From Simmondsia chinensis (Eukaryota; Streptophyta; Magnoliopsida; Caryophyllales; Simmondsiaceae): a stretch of 64,000 nucleotides of DNA. The stretch lies in NCBI GenBank assembly GCA_018398585.1, contig JAGTTD010000015.1, positions 28,353,478 to 28,417,477 on the forward strand, written 5' to 3'. The position numbers and the translations under genes are program-made. This document shows, piece by piece, positions 12,401-23,599 of the stretch (positions within the stretch are counted from its first letter, which is position 1; the number at the start of each line of letters is the position of its first letter). The notes beneath the pieces are model-generated. The model did not search any database and was not told the origin of the DNA. It saw only the letters and a list, made by a program, of their open reading frames with translations.

Positions 12401-13998
12401 TTTGAAGCAAGCGAACTTGAGGTTGGTGAAGTCAAATGTCACGGGTCCATATCGTTGGAGCCAATCAACCCCAAGGACCATGTCACTGCCCCGGAGTTCC
12501 AATACCCTCAAGTCATCAACGAACGTTGTGCCTTGGACCTTCCACCTTATGCCCGGGCATTTTTGATAACTAACGAGGCTCTCCCCGTTCGCCACCGTTA
12601 CGGTCATGACAACGGTGGGCATGGTTTCGAGCTGAAGCTCCCGGACCACATTAGCGTCTAGGAAGCTATTAGTGGACCCGCTATCGATCAAGATATTTAC
12701 CTCCCGCTTCTTAATTAGGCCCTTCAATCTCAAGGTGTTGTGCGTGACTCGGCCCGAGAGTGCATTTAGAGAAATTTCCATAGCTCCATTGTCTTCTCCT
12801 TCGGTTTGCTCTTCGCCTACCATTTCCTCTTCTTGGGCTTCGTCTTCGACCTCTTCTCCTTCCATACTTTGCAAGGCCTTCTTACAAACGTGCCCCGGAA
12901 AGTATTTTTCATGGCACTTGTAACATTGGCCCGGCTCTCGTCTCGGCGCGCTGGGACCCGGGTTGCTGCCGCTGCTGGTCTTGGACACGGGCCCGTGAGA
13001 CTGGGCCCAGCCCTGGGACGCTGCCGAAGACACTGGTCGGCTGCTGGGACCTGGTCGGGCACTAAAACTGGGTCGGTTGACAGGTCGGGCAGCGTTTCTA
13101 ATTTCGGCTACCGCAACCTCTTGGAGTTTGGCCTGTTCAAAGGCCATGCTAAGCTCGGTCGGCCGGCTTGCCTTGATGGATGCTCGAATGGCGGGCTTAA
13201 GTCCGCTAATAAAGCTTGAGACAAAGTATGCCTCGCTCAATATCGGGTGATGGATAAGCATCCAACTCTTTAATTCTTCAAATTTTAAAATATAATCTTC
13301 AACCGGCCCGTTTTGCGACATCTTGCTAAACTCCTCTACTATGTCTTGGAGTGATCGGTCCCCAAAACGTTTGCACAATTCATCCATAAAAAAGGTCCAC
13401 ATCATGTGAGGGTGTCTAAGCTCTAGCCCGTGGAACCAAATGTCCCCGGGTTCATGAAGGTGGCTTGAAGCATATTCAATCCACTCGGTTTCGGGCACTT
13501 GGTACCAACGAAAGTATTTAAGGCACTTACGGATCCAGGCTCTCGGGTTCGTACCTTCAAATTTCGGGATCTCGAGCTTGGGCGCATGGGAGGTCCAGGT
13601 GCGGTTGCTTCCGTGGCTTCGGTTAAGGTCCCCTTCATCCGTGACTCTCGGTGGGGCCGGGTTGTGTCGGAATTCTGAAGAGTGCATTGGAGGCGGTAGG
13701 ATCCCATTGCCGGACCTCGGTACGTGCCTGACCCCCCTGGTGCGGCATTGTCACGGCCTCCCATGGTTGGTGCCACGGTCTCCACCTCGGTCCTCTTTTC
13801 TTGGGCCTTCACCAACCGACCCACGGCATCGGTTAGGGCCCTCAGGTCGGCCTTCACGTCCGCCATGTCTGCTCTTATCTCGAGGTTGTTTCGGTTTTGT
13901 TGCTCCTCCAGTCGGTCCATCCTTTCCTCCAAACGGACCATCCGATCATCAACGGCGTCGACCCACTCGTTGGTATCGGTGTGACCGGTCGAGGACAT
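9422..13998 (-). CDS. Gypsy gag-pol polyprotein with chromodomain, one frame break
   Basis: Polyprotein of about 1525 codons. Gag probably starts at the ATG at 13998 (MSSTGHTDTNEW), followed by a coiled-coil-like stretch. At the C-run 13732-13737 the frame changes: one more G on the coding strand would join both frames. From the Met at 13687 the second frame is open for 1421 codons. Domains by residue in that frame: gag core 30-200; zinc knuckle CYKCHEKYFPGHVC about 262; protease DSGSTNSFLD about 332; reverse transcriptase with FFDDILVY about 674; RNase H ETDACG about 817; integrase HHCC about 1015-1050 and DDE residues in SMDFIEG, SDRDAS and GQTERVN; C-terminal chromodomain-like region 1365-1420. 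The chromodomain points to the chromovirus group. The frame break could be a real deletion, a homopolymer sequencing error or a frameshift site. Confidence 0.9.
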
Positions 13999-14101
13999 GC
14001 TTCTTGTTATAGCCGTTTTTTTTTTTTTTTTTTTTTTTTTTGATTCGGTTTTAACCGAATGAGGGAAGTAAGGATAGGATATGCCCTCTTCGATCGGAAG
14101 A

Positions 14102-14116
14102 TGGCTCTGATACCAC
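14102..14116 (-). promoter_or_regulatory. Gypsy primer-binding site (tRNA-iMet)
   Basis: Two bases inside the 5' LTR the minus strand reads TGGTATCAGAGCCAT, complementary to the 3' end of plant initiator tRNA-Met. Confidence 0.85.
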
Positions 14117-14118
14117 TT

Positions 14119-14571
14119 TGTCACGAACCTAGGCCCGTGACTCGGTTGGAGTTTGAGATAGAAGGGAGATTAGATGAGAGTTAGAGGAAGAGAGTAGAAT
14201 TAGAGGGGAAATTAGAAGAGTTAGAAGGGAGAAGAAGATAGAATTAGAAGGGAGAGAGGGAGACGGTTAGGGAGAGAGAGATAAGAGGTAAATTTGTTAA
14301 TTTTCATTGATAATTCAAAAGACAACATACAAGTGTTTAAATAGACAAAAATGGAGGGAAGGGGTTTAGACCCTAGTACATAGCCTACATCATCACAATT
14401 TGAATTTACCCTTTGCCTCCCTTTTCTTCCTCAATACCGGCCCCTTCCACTTCTACTTTCAAAATTCAAACTAAATTTTTGTACTTAACTAATTCTATAT
14501 TTTTACATTACATAATTGTTACAAAAATCAAAAGCAAGAAATTAGCCGGTCGACTTCCTCGGGTCGTGACA
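14119..14571 (-). repeat. Gypsy 5' LTR
   Basis: 453 bp, same sequence as the 3' LTR by eye. It is followed by the PBS and a leader containing a T22 run on the plus strand (about 14019-14040). Confidence 0.95.
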
Positions 14572-15517
14572 AAACTCTTTAGCGAGAGAATGATCACGAA
14601 ACCGTTTAACAAGGGCATCCCATATCTCTTTGGAAGTGGGGTGGTGAATGACATCATTGAGGACAGGACGAGCAAGAGAGGCCGAGAGACATGCCCGAAT
14701 GCTTTGATCAACACATGACCAGGTATGATAATCAGGGTTAGAGATGAAAGTACCAGTCGGTGTTTGGATATGAAAGGGAGGGCAAGGGAGAAAACCATCA
14801 ACGAATCCCATGAGGCGATGGGCACAGAGAAGCATGGACACCTGTTCCCGCCAGGCATGATAATCAGTTGGAGCGTCAAGTTTAACAGTGACAAGGCTCG
14901 TTATAGAGGAAGTGGGAAGAGGGGCCGAGGGGAAGGGAAGGGCCGGGTAAAGCGAGGACCCTGAAAGGGAAGGGGAAAGGGTAGTGGGAAGGCCAAGGAG
15001 AGAGGAGACATTTTCAATACCGGGGATTAGGGATGAGGAACCTGGATACCTGCTGTTAAAATTCAGAGTTGGGAATGATGTACCATAATTGTACCTAGGA
15101 AGAGGAGGAGCTGTGACTGGGTGGGGTAACGAACCGAGGTATGGCAGTGTGGGGAGGGGATTGTCGGTAGGCGCCGTGACCGAGGGAGTGAGGGAACCGA
15201 TGTGGGGAGGTAGAGGCAGCCGACTGGTGGTGGGCCGAGGAAGGTCGGCCTACGACGAGGGTATAGTTGACGAGGACGCGGGGGGAGGAGGAGAGCAGGA
15301 GGGGTTCTGAGAGGCCATGTAGTCACCGATCAAGAAGGAGAAGTCAACACACTATCCCAAGCAGCAATATCACCGGAGAAGGGGAAGAGGGGTGGTGGCG
15401 CTGGGGTTTTTGTGTGGCGCCGCTAGGGTTTTTGTGTGCCGGCATCAAGAGGAGGAAGAAGCTGCGGCACTTAGGGAAGGGAGAGGTTATTTTAGGGTTT
15501 GATATGCTTCGATACCA

Positions 15518-15660
15518 TGTGAGAGAATAGTTTAGGAAGCATGCTCAATAGGATTGCTGAGGTATGTATATATAATAATATCAAATAGTGTGTAAGTATA
15601 GAAAAGCCCTTGAGTTGATAAATATACAGATAAATATAAATCAGAGATATTATTCTAATA
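15518..15660 (-). repeat. Copia-1 5' LTR
   Basis: About 143 bp. Its inner end TGTGAGAGAATAG resembles TGTGAGAATGAGAG of the copia-3 LTR. The outer end is placed at CTAATA by analogy, because the partner LTR is missing. Confidence 0.6.
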
Positions 15661-16114
15661 GATATTATCATAATAATCATGGTGAAGAAGAGTTATTTTA
15701 TTAATACGACAAAAATTTAAAGACATTAATAATTAAAAATATTATAATATTTTTATTATAATTAAAAATATTAAATACTAAAATATAAATAACACTAACT
15801 TTAATCTCATATCGCGTTAATAATGTACCACAAAAATTTAAAGATACAGAAAAATATAGGAACAGTTAGATTCATGTGCGACACCCCAAGCCGCATGTGA
15901 TTTTTTATCGGCTCTTGTATTTTTGAGCAATCAGATCCAGATTTATTTTGTTAAAGAGTAATTTTTATACGGGTTTGTCTAATATGTATCCCGACCTATT
16001 AAATATATATTCATTACTTATTAATAAATTAAATTACTTTTATGGAAAGTTGTGTCCTACAATAAATATTGTGCATTTTGATTGAAAAATATTGTATATA
16101 TTTTATAAGAATTT
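15661..16114. other. AT-rich spacer, nothing recognised
   Basis: No coding potential, LTR or clear inverted repeat was found. Confidence 0.4.
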
Positions 16115-16309
16115 TTCTAGTACATGCCCTTATAAGACATGTTAAGGGATATTTATTGAATTAAATTCTTATATTTTATTAGTTCATACTAAAATAATAT
16201 TATTATTTTTTTAATATTTGGATGATTTAGTAAAAATTTAATAAGGACAAATGTAATAAATGTTCTTTAATATGTGCCCTTAGGGCACACGTTAGAAAAT
16301 CCGATTTTA
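16115..16309. mobile_element. MITE with GTGCCC-type inverted ends
   Basis: The left end reads TTTTTCTAGTACATGCCCTT and the right end, reverse-complemented, reads TTTTCTAACGTGTGCCC. Both run on into AT-rich inverted sequence ending with a TATTTATTG or CATTTATTA block. About 195 bp. A related fragment near 17095-17150 (GTGCCTTTTGGACACG) suggests a family. No TSD assigned. Confidence 0.5.
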
Positions 16310-16326
16310 TAAAAGCACAATTATAT

Positions 16327-17047
16327 TGATGCAGATAGGAATCGAAATAATCTAATTAAGACGACAAAAGGAGTTTTAATTATGGTATAATTAGGATTTT
16401 TATTTATTATTGTTTAGTTTTATTAAAAAAGGACATACCTAGTGCCTCAAGGGCTCCCGCCTACGCAGAGTCGCGGGGGGGCGGATGTACGCAGCCTTCC
16501 CCCTTCAGGTGTTAACCTGAAGAGAGGCTGTTTCCTAGTGCCCCCAACCTAAGGGTGAGGACTTCCCAGGAGGTCACCCATCCTGGTACTACTCTCGCCC
16601 AAACACGCTTAACTTCGGAGTTCTAATGGGATCCGGTGACGGCGTGTTGATGCCCTCTTTGGTTATATTATGTAATTAGATTTAGGGTCTTGGAGTTATA
16701 TTATTATTAAAAGTATTAGAGTTTGATTTAAAGTAGGATTAGTTTTTAGAATTAGATTATTATTATGAGTAAAGTTTTGTATGTCTATAAATGGGTCATT
16801 AGTTTATAGTTTTTGGAAGATTTTGATTAATTGAATAATTTTATGATTTGTTTTGTTTGAGTTGATCTTTGTAGTTTTTATTTTGAAATAGTTCAATAAA
16901 AATTACATAGCTCCTCTTTTAGGTTATTGCTCGGGTATTCGCGCAATCAACAAGTTTTAGCCGATCCCTCTTAATCCGGCATCGTTTCGTACTATCAACG
17001 GGTTAGAGGCTCCTTAATCCCAAGATTCCTATTTAGACGCTGCATCA
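16327..17047 (+). repeat. Solo LTR interrupted by a 5S-headed SINE
   Basis: It starts TGATGCAG (16327-16334) and ends CTGCATCA (17040-17047), a perfect 8-base terminal inverted repeat typical of an LTR. Flanks are TATAT and TACAT, a possible decayed 5-bp TSD. A TATA motif (TCTATAAATGGG) near 16783 fits a promoter in plus orientation. Neither a PBS nor an internal region follows. Without the SINE at 16431-16661 it is about 490 bp. Confidence 0.65.
16431..16661 (-). mobile_element. 5S rRNA-headed SINE, copy 2
   Basis: The best-preserved 5S head. On the minus strand, ACCGGATCCCATTAGAACTC is followed by GAAGTTAAGCG and GGTGACCTCCTGGGAAGTCC, almost plant 5S rRNA. The body matches the RTE LINE tail and contains CAGCCTCTCTTCAGGTTAAC. 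It lies inside the solo LTR. TSD unclear. Confidence 0.78.
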
Positions 17048-17387
17048 TACATTATCTATTACTATCATAAAAGAAGGTAAATTATATGCATTTAATAAGT
17101 ATTATTATGTGCCTTTTGGACACGTGTCAGCAAAAGCCTATATAGACTTAAAATATACGTTAAAACTAAAGTGATTCCCTAAACTTTAAATTTTTATCAA
17201 AAACATAGAATAATTATTGGTCAAATAAATGCGACACTTTTAACTTTTAATTTCATTAAAGATACTCTCCAAATTATTAGTGAAATCAATATAGCCCCTC
17301 AACTTCTAATTATATTAAAGATATCTCTAAACTATTAACGAAGATCGAATTGATTCCCAACTGAAATTTTATCAAAGAAAAAAAAAT
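17048..17387. other. Spacer with a MITE fragment
   Basis: AT-rich. The only recognisable piece is near 17095-17150 and is related to the MITE at 16115-16309. From 17160 several similar clauses repeat the pattern of 'TTAAA, a few bases, TATTAACGAA', without clear tandem order. Confidence 0.35.
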
Positions 17388-17932
17388 TTGATACGAGCCA
17401 AAGTGGGATTGGGCGTACAAAAGGACACTATCCCATTAGCCCCACCTGCATGGGCGAGTAACTTACCTTCGATCCTCGAGGACGAGGATCGTTTCGAGGG
17501 GGCGGTATTGATGCACACCTCAGTACTCCTAGGCGCCAAGAACCCCCTCTCGGTTACTGCCACTACTTCTACCCCATTTCCCCCTTCTCAGTCTACCGCC
17601 AACATGCCTATCTCCTCTCCCGCCTGCCTCTTCTCACTGCTACTGCCAGGACCCCTCTCGCCATCCTTACTGCCAACATTCATTCAGCTATACGGGTCTC
17701 CAACTACCAATTCGATCTCCACCTGCCACCCAGCTCTATCGATGACACCTACCCCTTTTCTAGAGCCTTTCGTGCCACATCACCCCCTCCCCCTTACTTG
17801 TATATATAGTAGTGTAGGACTTAGGGTTTAGTATGTTGAATGAAATGTGTGTTTTCACTATTTCTCCCCCCCTCCCTTTCTTTCTATGTCTTATCCCATT
17901 TCTTCTATGTAAAATCCTCCATTTTTGGAGGT
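17388..17932 (+). pseudogene. Possible 3' end of a gypsy polyprotein plus LTR remnant
   Basis: A GC-richer island in AT-rich sequence. The plus strand is open from 17388 to 17831 and includes PSILEDEDRFEGAVLM, which resembles the LEDK-x-F-x-GG end of plant chromovirus polyproteins. Just after it come GGGGGCGG and TGATGCAC, a plausible polypurine tract and LTR start. TGTATATATAGTAG near 17800 could be the LTR promoter. Copia-2 inserted just downstream. It could equally be a host gene fragment. Confidence 0.3.
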
Positions 17933-17937
17933 TATCT

Positions 17938-20900
17938 TGTTATACTATAATGTACAATATATAGTGGACTATATTAATAATGGGATACAATTGTATAGAC
18001 TAGGCCCATTAGGCTTAGCCTTTAGGTTCTGTGTAAACTCTCTATATATATATATGAGAGGGCTCCCATTATAGGAGTACCACTCATTCTCAATACTATA
18101 CTCTATCATGGTCTCACAGCTAACCCTAGCTCTCTCGTAAGAATAAGGCAAACCCTCGCCTCTTCATCTTTTCTTAGCTTTTCTCTTCGTCACTGACAGC
18201 AACAGATCCACCAGATCCGCCGCCACACTTCAAACAGGACCAACAACTTCGGTGGTCCTCACCCAACGTGACGCTCCATCTCCAACACCCAGAACCACCA
18301 GATACATATCCGCCTCCAAAACCTCCAGATCTACTAGATCCGCCGCCGCCCCCGACGATGACATCTACCAGAGCCACCAGAACCTCCAGAACCAGCGCCA
18401 CCATCTACCAGATTTGAACGATCTCAAATATTACTGGATCCGCCGCCGTCCCTTCCCACGACCATCTACCAGAACCTCCAGAGCCTCGTCTTCTTCTTCC
18501 TCTCTCATGGCAGATACAACCTCCTCTACCACCGCTCCCCATGACGCGGAGCCGCCCCCTCCCGCCGGTGGTCCTTCGCTCCCCACACCGTTTAGCGTCT
18601 CAAATATTCGCCATCAAATTTCCTTGACCTTAGATCTGAACTATCCATCTACATATCTAGTTTGGCGTCGGTCTTTTCTTTCTGCTTATAAAGGTTATGC
18701 TGTGGATGATCACCTTGATGGCACCTCCTCTCAACTTGCTACATCAGATCCCCACTATCGCTATTAGAGACAGGTTGATAATCTTCTTATTTCCTGGATA
18801 TTTGGTACTATCTCTCTCGATCTTGCTAGTGCTGTATGTGGTACTGATGATGATGTCACTACTGCATCACTTTGGGGTTCTATCACGCGTCTTTTTACTG
18901 ATTTCGCACAATCACGTCAATTGCAATTTAAACATGAATTAACTAATATTAAGAAAGGAAATCTCTCCATATTAACCTATCTCACGAAGATTAAATCTTT
19001 GGCAGATAATCTCAAGTCTGCCAATGCCTCTATTACTGATGTTGATATGGTTCTCGCTGCTGTGGATGGTCTTTCTAATGAAAAGGATTACAGTGCTGTT
19101 TGTACATTTATTACGTCCCATGCTCCCTTCCCATCCTTTATTCAGGCCCGTTCTATGTTGATGAATGAGGATTCACACCGGCAGTACCGCCACCACCACA
19201 GTCACAACCAACCAATCAGCAGGCAACCTTTCCTGCTCAACAACAGCAGCCCGGTTATGGAATCAGTATGGTAATGGCCGTGGTAACGGTCGTGGTCGTG
19301 GTCGTGGAGGTCGTGTTAATGGTCGTGGCAAAGGTAGAAACGGTCGCGGTTATGGTAATCAGTGGATGCAAAATATGTGGGCTCCGAATTTCAGGGGCAT
19401 GTCGTTTATTCTGCAATTCAAAACGCAATATCGACATCCTCCGTTTGGTTCTGCTCCCTCAGGTGGTAACGTTTCTAATCCACAATTTCATCCCGCAAAT
19501 AATGTTTATACCACTGGCTACGGCTTCTATCCAGGTTTTGATGCGAGTCAGTATTCTCCACAATATTATTCCACCCCTACTCTTGATCCCTCTTGGGTCA
19601 TGGATAGCGGGGCCTCCTCACACATGACAAATAATCCAGGTATCCTAACGTTCTTGTCTCCATACATCGGGTCTGATAAATTTTAGTTGATAACGGTGCT
19701 TGTCTTTCTATCTCTGGTATTGGGTCCTATTTTATATCTACTCTTGCAGGTCGCTTTGTTTTAAACAAAGTTCTTTTTGTTCCTAGTCTCTCTACAAATT
19801 TACTTTCCGTTCGTCAATTTTGTTCAAATAACGATTGTCTCCTTCAATTTGACTATTTTGGTTTTACTGTCAAGGATCCTAAACTGAAGTCAACTATCAT
19901 CCGCTGTGTAAGTCCGGGACCTCTTTTTATAGTACCAGGATCACCTACTATCACTACATCATTTGTTCCTTCATGAATCTCCTCTTTTCTTTGGCACCGT
20001 CGCTTAGGCCATCCAGGGGAGCCAATTTTGTCATCATTAGTAAAGCAAAAATTTATTTCCTGCTCCAGTCCTTAAGAGTCTAGTTTGTGTCATGCTTGCC
20101 AACTGGACAAGCATAGTCGTTTACCTTTTCAGAAGTCTGTTTCTGGTACTACGCATCTTTTTGTCATTGTTCACTCCGATGTATGGACATCACCTATTCT
20201 TAGTTTCAATGGTTATAACTATTATTTGTTATTTTTGGATGATTATTCTCATTTTGTGTGGATTTACCCGATGTGTTCTAAATCAGATGTGTTTGATTTG
20301 TTTTTTTAATTCCATGCGCGTATCTTAAACCAATTTGGTGTGGAAATCAAACAGTTTCAGTGTGACAATGGGACTGAATATATTAATCGTGATTTTAATG
20401 GACTTTTTATACAATGGGGTATTCTTAGTCGGGTCTCGTGCCCTCATACATCCCAACAAAATGGGAAAGCTGAACGTATGCATAGAACTATTGGTACTAT
20501 GATGCGATCTCTCCTTTTTCAAGCTTGTGTACCTTTGGAGTATTGGGTTGAGGCTGTTTTTGCTGCTAATCATATTATCAAATTATTACCCTATACTGCT
20601 ATTAAGAAAAAGATCCCATATCAACGTTTATATAAACAAAAGATTGATTATGGTCACCTTCGTGTTTTTGGAAGTGCATGCTATCCTAATTTGACTTCTA
20701 TTGCCCCACATAAACTTGCACGTCAGTCTACTTTATGTGTTTTTCTAGGTTATTCACCAAACCATAAGGGGTATAAATGCTTAGATCTTTCTACTAACAA
20801 AGCCATCATTTTGAGGCATGTTGTATTTGATGAAACAGATTTTTCTTTCGCTCGGTTGGGTACTTTCTCTCAAACTACGATGAGTCGTCTTCATCAAGTG

Positions 20901-22940
20901 TTTGCATCACCTCTTCCTGCCTCCCCTTTCACAGGCAGCATACCCGCCCCGCCTCCCGGGATGACTCAGCCGCAGCTGGTCCCCTAGTCACAGGTGCCCC
21001 GCCACCTGCAGCAGTGGCTCCATCGCCGCCCGTTACTCCGCCACTGCTCCGCCCACCATCACCGCACCACCCACCATCACCGCCCATGTCACCGGCTGTC
21101 ACAGTTGAGCCAACCGAGATCTTTGATCCTCGCGATCTCTCGCCCCAATCTCATCATCCTACGGTCACACGTTCTAAAGTTGGTATTGTTAAACCTCTTA
21201 TTCGACCTTCTATGCTTGCTCATAATATGGTGCGCGAGGTTCCTTTCTCCTATAAGCAGGCTCTTACGGATGAGAATTGGAAGAATGCCATGCAAGATGA
21301 GTACAATGCTCTTATTCGTAATCAGACATGGGATCTTTGTTCCTCCCCCTTCTCATGGTAACGTTGCAGGTTTTTTATGTTAAGCAAACTTCTACAAGTG
21401 AAGTAGAATGTTACAAAGCCCGCTTGGTTGCACAAGGCTTCACACAGAGATATGGCATTGATTATGGTGAAACATTCAGTCCTGTTGTTAAACCCGCCAC
21501 AGTCTGTAATGTCCTCGCTGTCGCTACATTTCGACAGTGGCCCATTCATCAGCTTGATGTTAAAAATGGCTTTTTAGATGGTTATTTTAATGAAGAGGTT
21601 TATATGAAATAACGTCCAAGTTTCATCAATCCTCAATTTCCTGATCATGTTTGCAAATTACTCAAGTCCCTTTATGGTCTTAAGCAAGCACCCCGAGCAT
21701 GGTACACTCGCTTTGCTACTTTTCTCCGCACGCTTGGCTTCACCGACTGTAAGTCTGATTCATCGCTATTTGTCCTATGTCGTGGCAGTGACATGGCTAT
21801 ACTGTTGGTTTATGTTGATGATATAGTTCTTACTGCATCCTCTGCTGCACTTCTTCAAGCTATATTGCGCTCTCTAGGTTCTGAATTTGATATGATAGAT
21901 TTGGGACGGCTTAATTATTTTCTTGGCATCTTAGTCTCTCACTCCTCCAATGGTCTTTTCTTATCTCAGTCCAAGTATGTTCATAACCTACTTGATAAGA
22001 CCAACATGCTCTCTTGCAAGCCAGTTGCAACCCCTAGAGATTCCAAATCTAAACTTTCACTGGAAGATGGTGATCCCATGACTGATCTTACCTTATGTCG
22101 CTCTAAAGTTGGTACTCTTCAGTATCTGACCTTCACTCATCCTGACATCTCTTATGCTGTGCAACAAGTATGTCTGTTTATGCATGCTCCGCCTTTGCCT
22201 CATTGGATGGCTGTTAAATGCATTCTCAAGTACATCAAGGGCACCATCGCTTTTGGATTAACTATTTCCCATTCTTGTGTGGATCAACTGGTTGCATACT
22301 CTGATGCCGACTGGGCTGGTTGTCCTGATACTCGTCGCTCTACATCTGGTTTTTTGTGTTTTTCTGGGCGGAAACCTTCTTTCTGGTCTTCGAAATGTCA
22401 GCCGACAGTTTTGCGCTCCAATGCAGAGGCCGAGTACAAGGCGGTTGCAAATGCTATCTCTAAGTGTTGTTGGCTTCGCTCTCTGCTTGGTGAGCTTGGT
22501 CTTCTTCTTCCACGGGATACCTTGCTTTATTGTGATAATATCTCGGCTATGTACATGTCCACCAACCCTATGCAACACGCCCGCACCAAGCATATCGAGA
22601 TAGACATTCATTTCGTACGAGAGGGTGTCCACATGGGACTTGTTCTAGTTCTGCACATTCCTTCTTCATAACAGACAACTGACATCTTCTCCAAGACTCT
22701 GCCACAAAAACTTTTTCTTCTATTCAGACACAACCTTTGCCTTCGTTTATCTCCTGCTTTGGTTGAGGTGGGATGTTAAACTATAATTTATAATGTATAG
22801 TAGGCTATATTAGTAATGGGCCGCAATTGTATAGACTAGGCCCATTAGGCTTAGCCTTGAGGTTCTGTATAAACTCTATATATATATGAGAGGGCTCCCA
22901 TTCTAGGAGTACCAATCATTCCCAATAATAGACTCTTTCA
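17938..22940 (+). mobile_element. Complete but decayed copia element (copia-2)
   Basis: LTRs at 17938-18108 (171 bp) and 22774-22940 (167 bp) both start TGTTA and end TCA. They share long identical blocks with roughly 20 differences. The 5-bp TSD TATCT is perfect at 17933-17937 and 22941-22945. A variant PBS (TGGTCTCACAGC) follows the 5' LTR, and a purine tract GGTTGAGGTGGGA precedes the 3' LTR. Older than the gypsy insertion, judged by LTR divergence. Confidence 0.93.
18507..22740 (+). pseudogene. Copia-2 gag-pol polyprotein, broken
   Basis: Gag likely starts at the ATG at 18507 (MADTTSSTT), with a stop at 18765. Further gag lies at 18921-19200 and a Gly/Arg-rich tail at 19260-19360. Protease: WVMDSGASSHMTNN near 19590. 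Pre-integrase: LWHRRLGHPG near 19990 and CHACQLDKHSR near 20090. Integrase core: IVHSDVWTSP near 20170 and PHTSQQNGKAERMHR near 20440. [12 protein letters not shown] near 21420, [11 protein letters not shown] near 21550 and LVYVDDIVL near 21810. RNase H: YSDADWAGCPDTRRSTSGF near 22300 and AEAEYKAVA near 22425. Many frameshifts and stops rule out a product. Part of the region before the RT seems deleted at about 21350. Confidence 0.9.
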
Positions 22941-23037
22941 TATCTATCAAAATATATAAATTAGTTGTGATTTCCAGTTGATTCAAGCTAGATTAATCCA
23001 GGCTTGTATCAAAAATAGTATGAGGTTTGGTAATATA

Positions 23038-23580
23038 TTTTAGAGAAATTATTACTTAGATAATGCGAGGTTTAAGCATTTATCACCGAAGTATCTTGAT
23101 ATTTTATTATATGCAATAAGGTACTCTAATGTTTGAATATTTTATCATCAAAGTATCTTATGTTGAAAATTAATAAATTCTTTAACAATTTCACGAATTT
23201 TATATAAAAATTGTTGATATAATGCATGATAACGATTATATGCATAAGTTAACCAATATTTTCATCTTAAGTGAATTGCGATAAAATTTTGTTCTATTAA
23301 TAGTCATTTATATATAAAATAATTTTAAATATTTAAAATATTTAGAGTCTAAATTTTTTAAAATATAAACCTAAAACTACCAATAAAGTATTCGAAAAAA
23401 TTTAGAAAATTAAATTAAATTTTTTATTTTTAAAATTATTTCAAATATTTTTTTGATATATAAAATTGTTTTAAATATAACTGACATTTTCTCCTTTAAT
23501 TTTTTAAGTATCACATTAGCTTAACAAAACATAATCCTAAAAATTATTTTAAAATCTTAGAGCACCTGGAAAGTATATTA
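23038..23580. repeat. Degenerate MULE-type MITE (TTAGGTACC family)
   Basis: It starts AATTATTACTTAGATAATG and contains GCGAGGTTTAAGCATTTATC, matching the left inverted repeat of the copies at 26293-27060 and 37378-37930. The right end is decayed. Confidence 0.45.
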
Positions 23581-23599
23581 TCAAATATTAGGACACCTG

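Larger units (their letters stand above)
8940..14571 (-). mobile_element. Young chromovirus-type Ty3/gypsy LTR retrotransposon
   Basis: A complete 5632-bp element on the minus strand. LTRs of 453 bp (8940-9392 and 14119-14571) start TGTCACG and end CGTGACA, and I find no difference between them when reading side by side. A 5-bp TSD AAACT lies at 8935-8939 and 14572-14576. The PBS matches the 3' end of tRNA-iMet, and a polypurine tract abuts the 3' LTR. It inserted into the gag region of copia-1. Identical LTRs indicate a very recent insertion. Confidence 0.95.
7785..15326 (-). pseudogene. Copia-1 gag and protease remnants
   Basis: Gag remnants run from about 15326 to 14577 (minus), including SCVDQSIRACLSASLARPVL and HHPTSKEIWDALVKRF. 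They resume at 8934 after the gypsy insertion with the block around HYAPFGLPPEYAAFNTF. A protease or linker block near 8250 reads SSNHMTSN in place of the catalytic DSGASNHMT, so the active-site Asp is lost. A pre-integrase block reads LWQRRLGHLGH near 7880. Several frameshifts separate the blocks. Everything after this point is deleted. Confidence 0.8.
7785..15660 (-). mobile_element. Truncated copia element (copia-1), split by gypsy
   Basis: Ty1/copia element on the minus strand. It keeps the 5' LTR (15660-15518), a primer-binding site next to it (minus-strand TGGTATCGAAGC from about 15517), gag, and the protease and pre-integrase region. It stops abruptly near 7785, so integrase core, RT, RNase H and the 3' LTR are missing. 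The gypsy element 8940-14571 interrupts gag. It is closely related to copia-3 (50798-55824): the gag and protease blocks run parallel, for example GSSNHMTSN against GASNHMTSN. The order of events is copia-1 insertion, decay or truncation, then gypsy. Confidence 0.8.

Noticed and set aside
9416..14012. Several plus-strand ORFs of 60-144 codons
   Set aside because: All are antisense shadows of the gypsy polyprotein.
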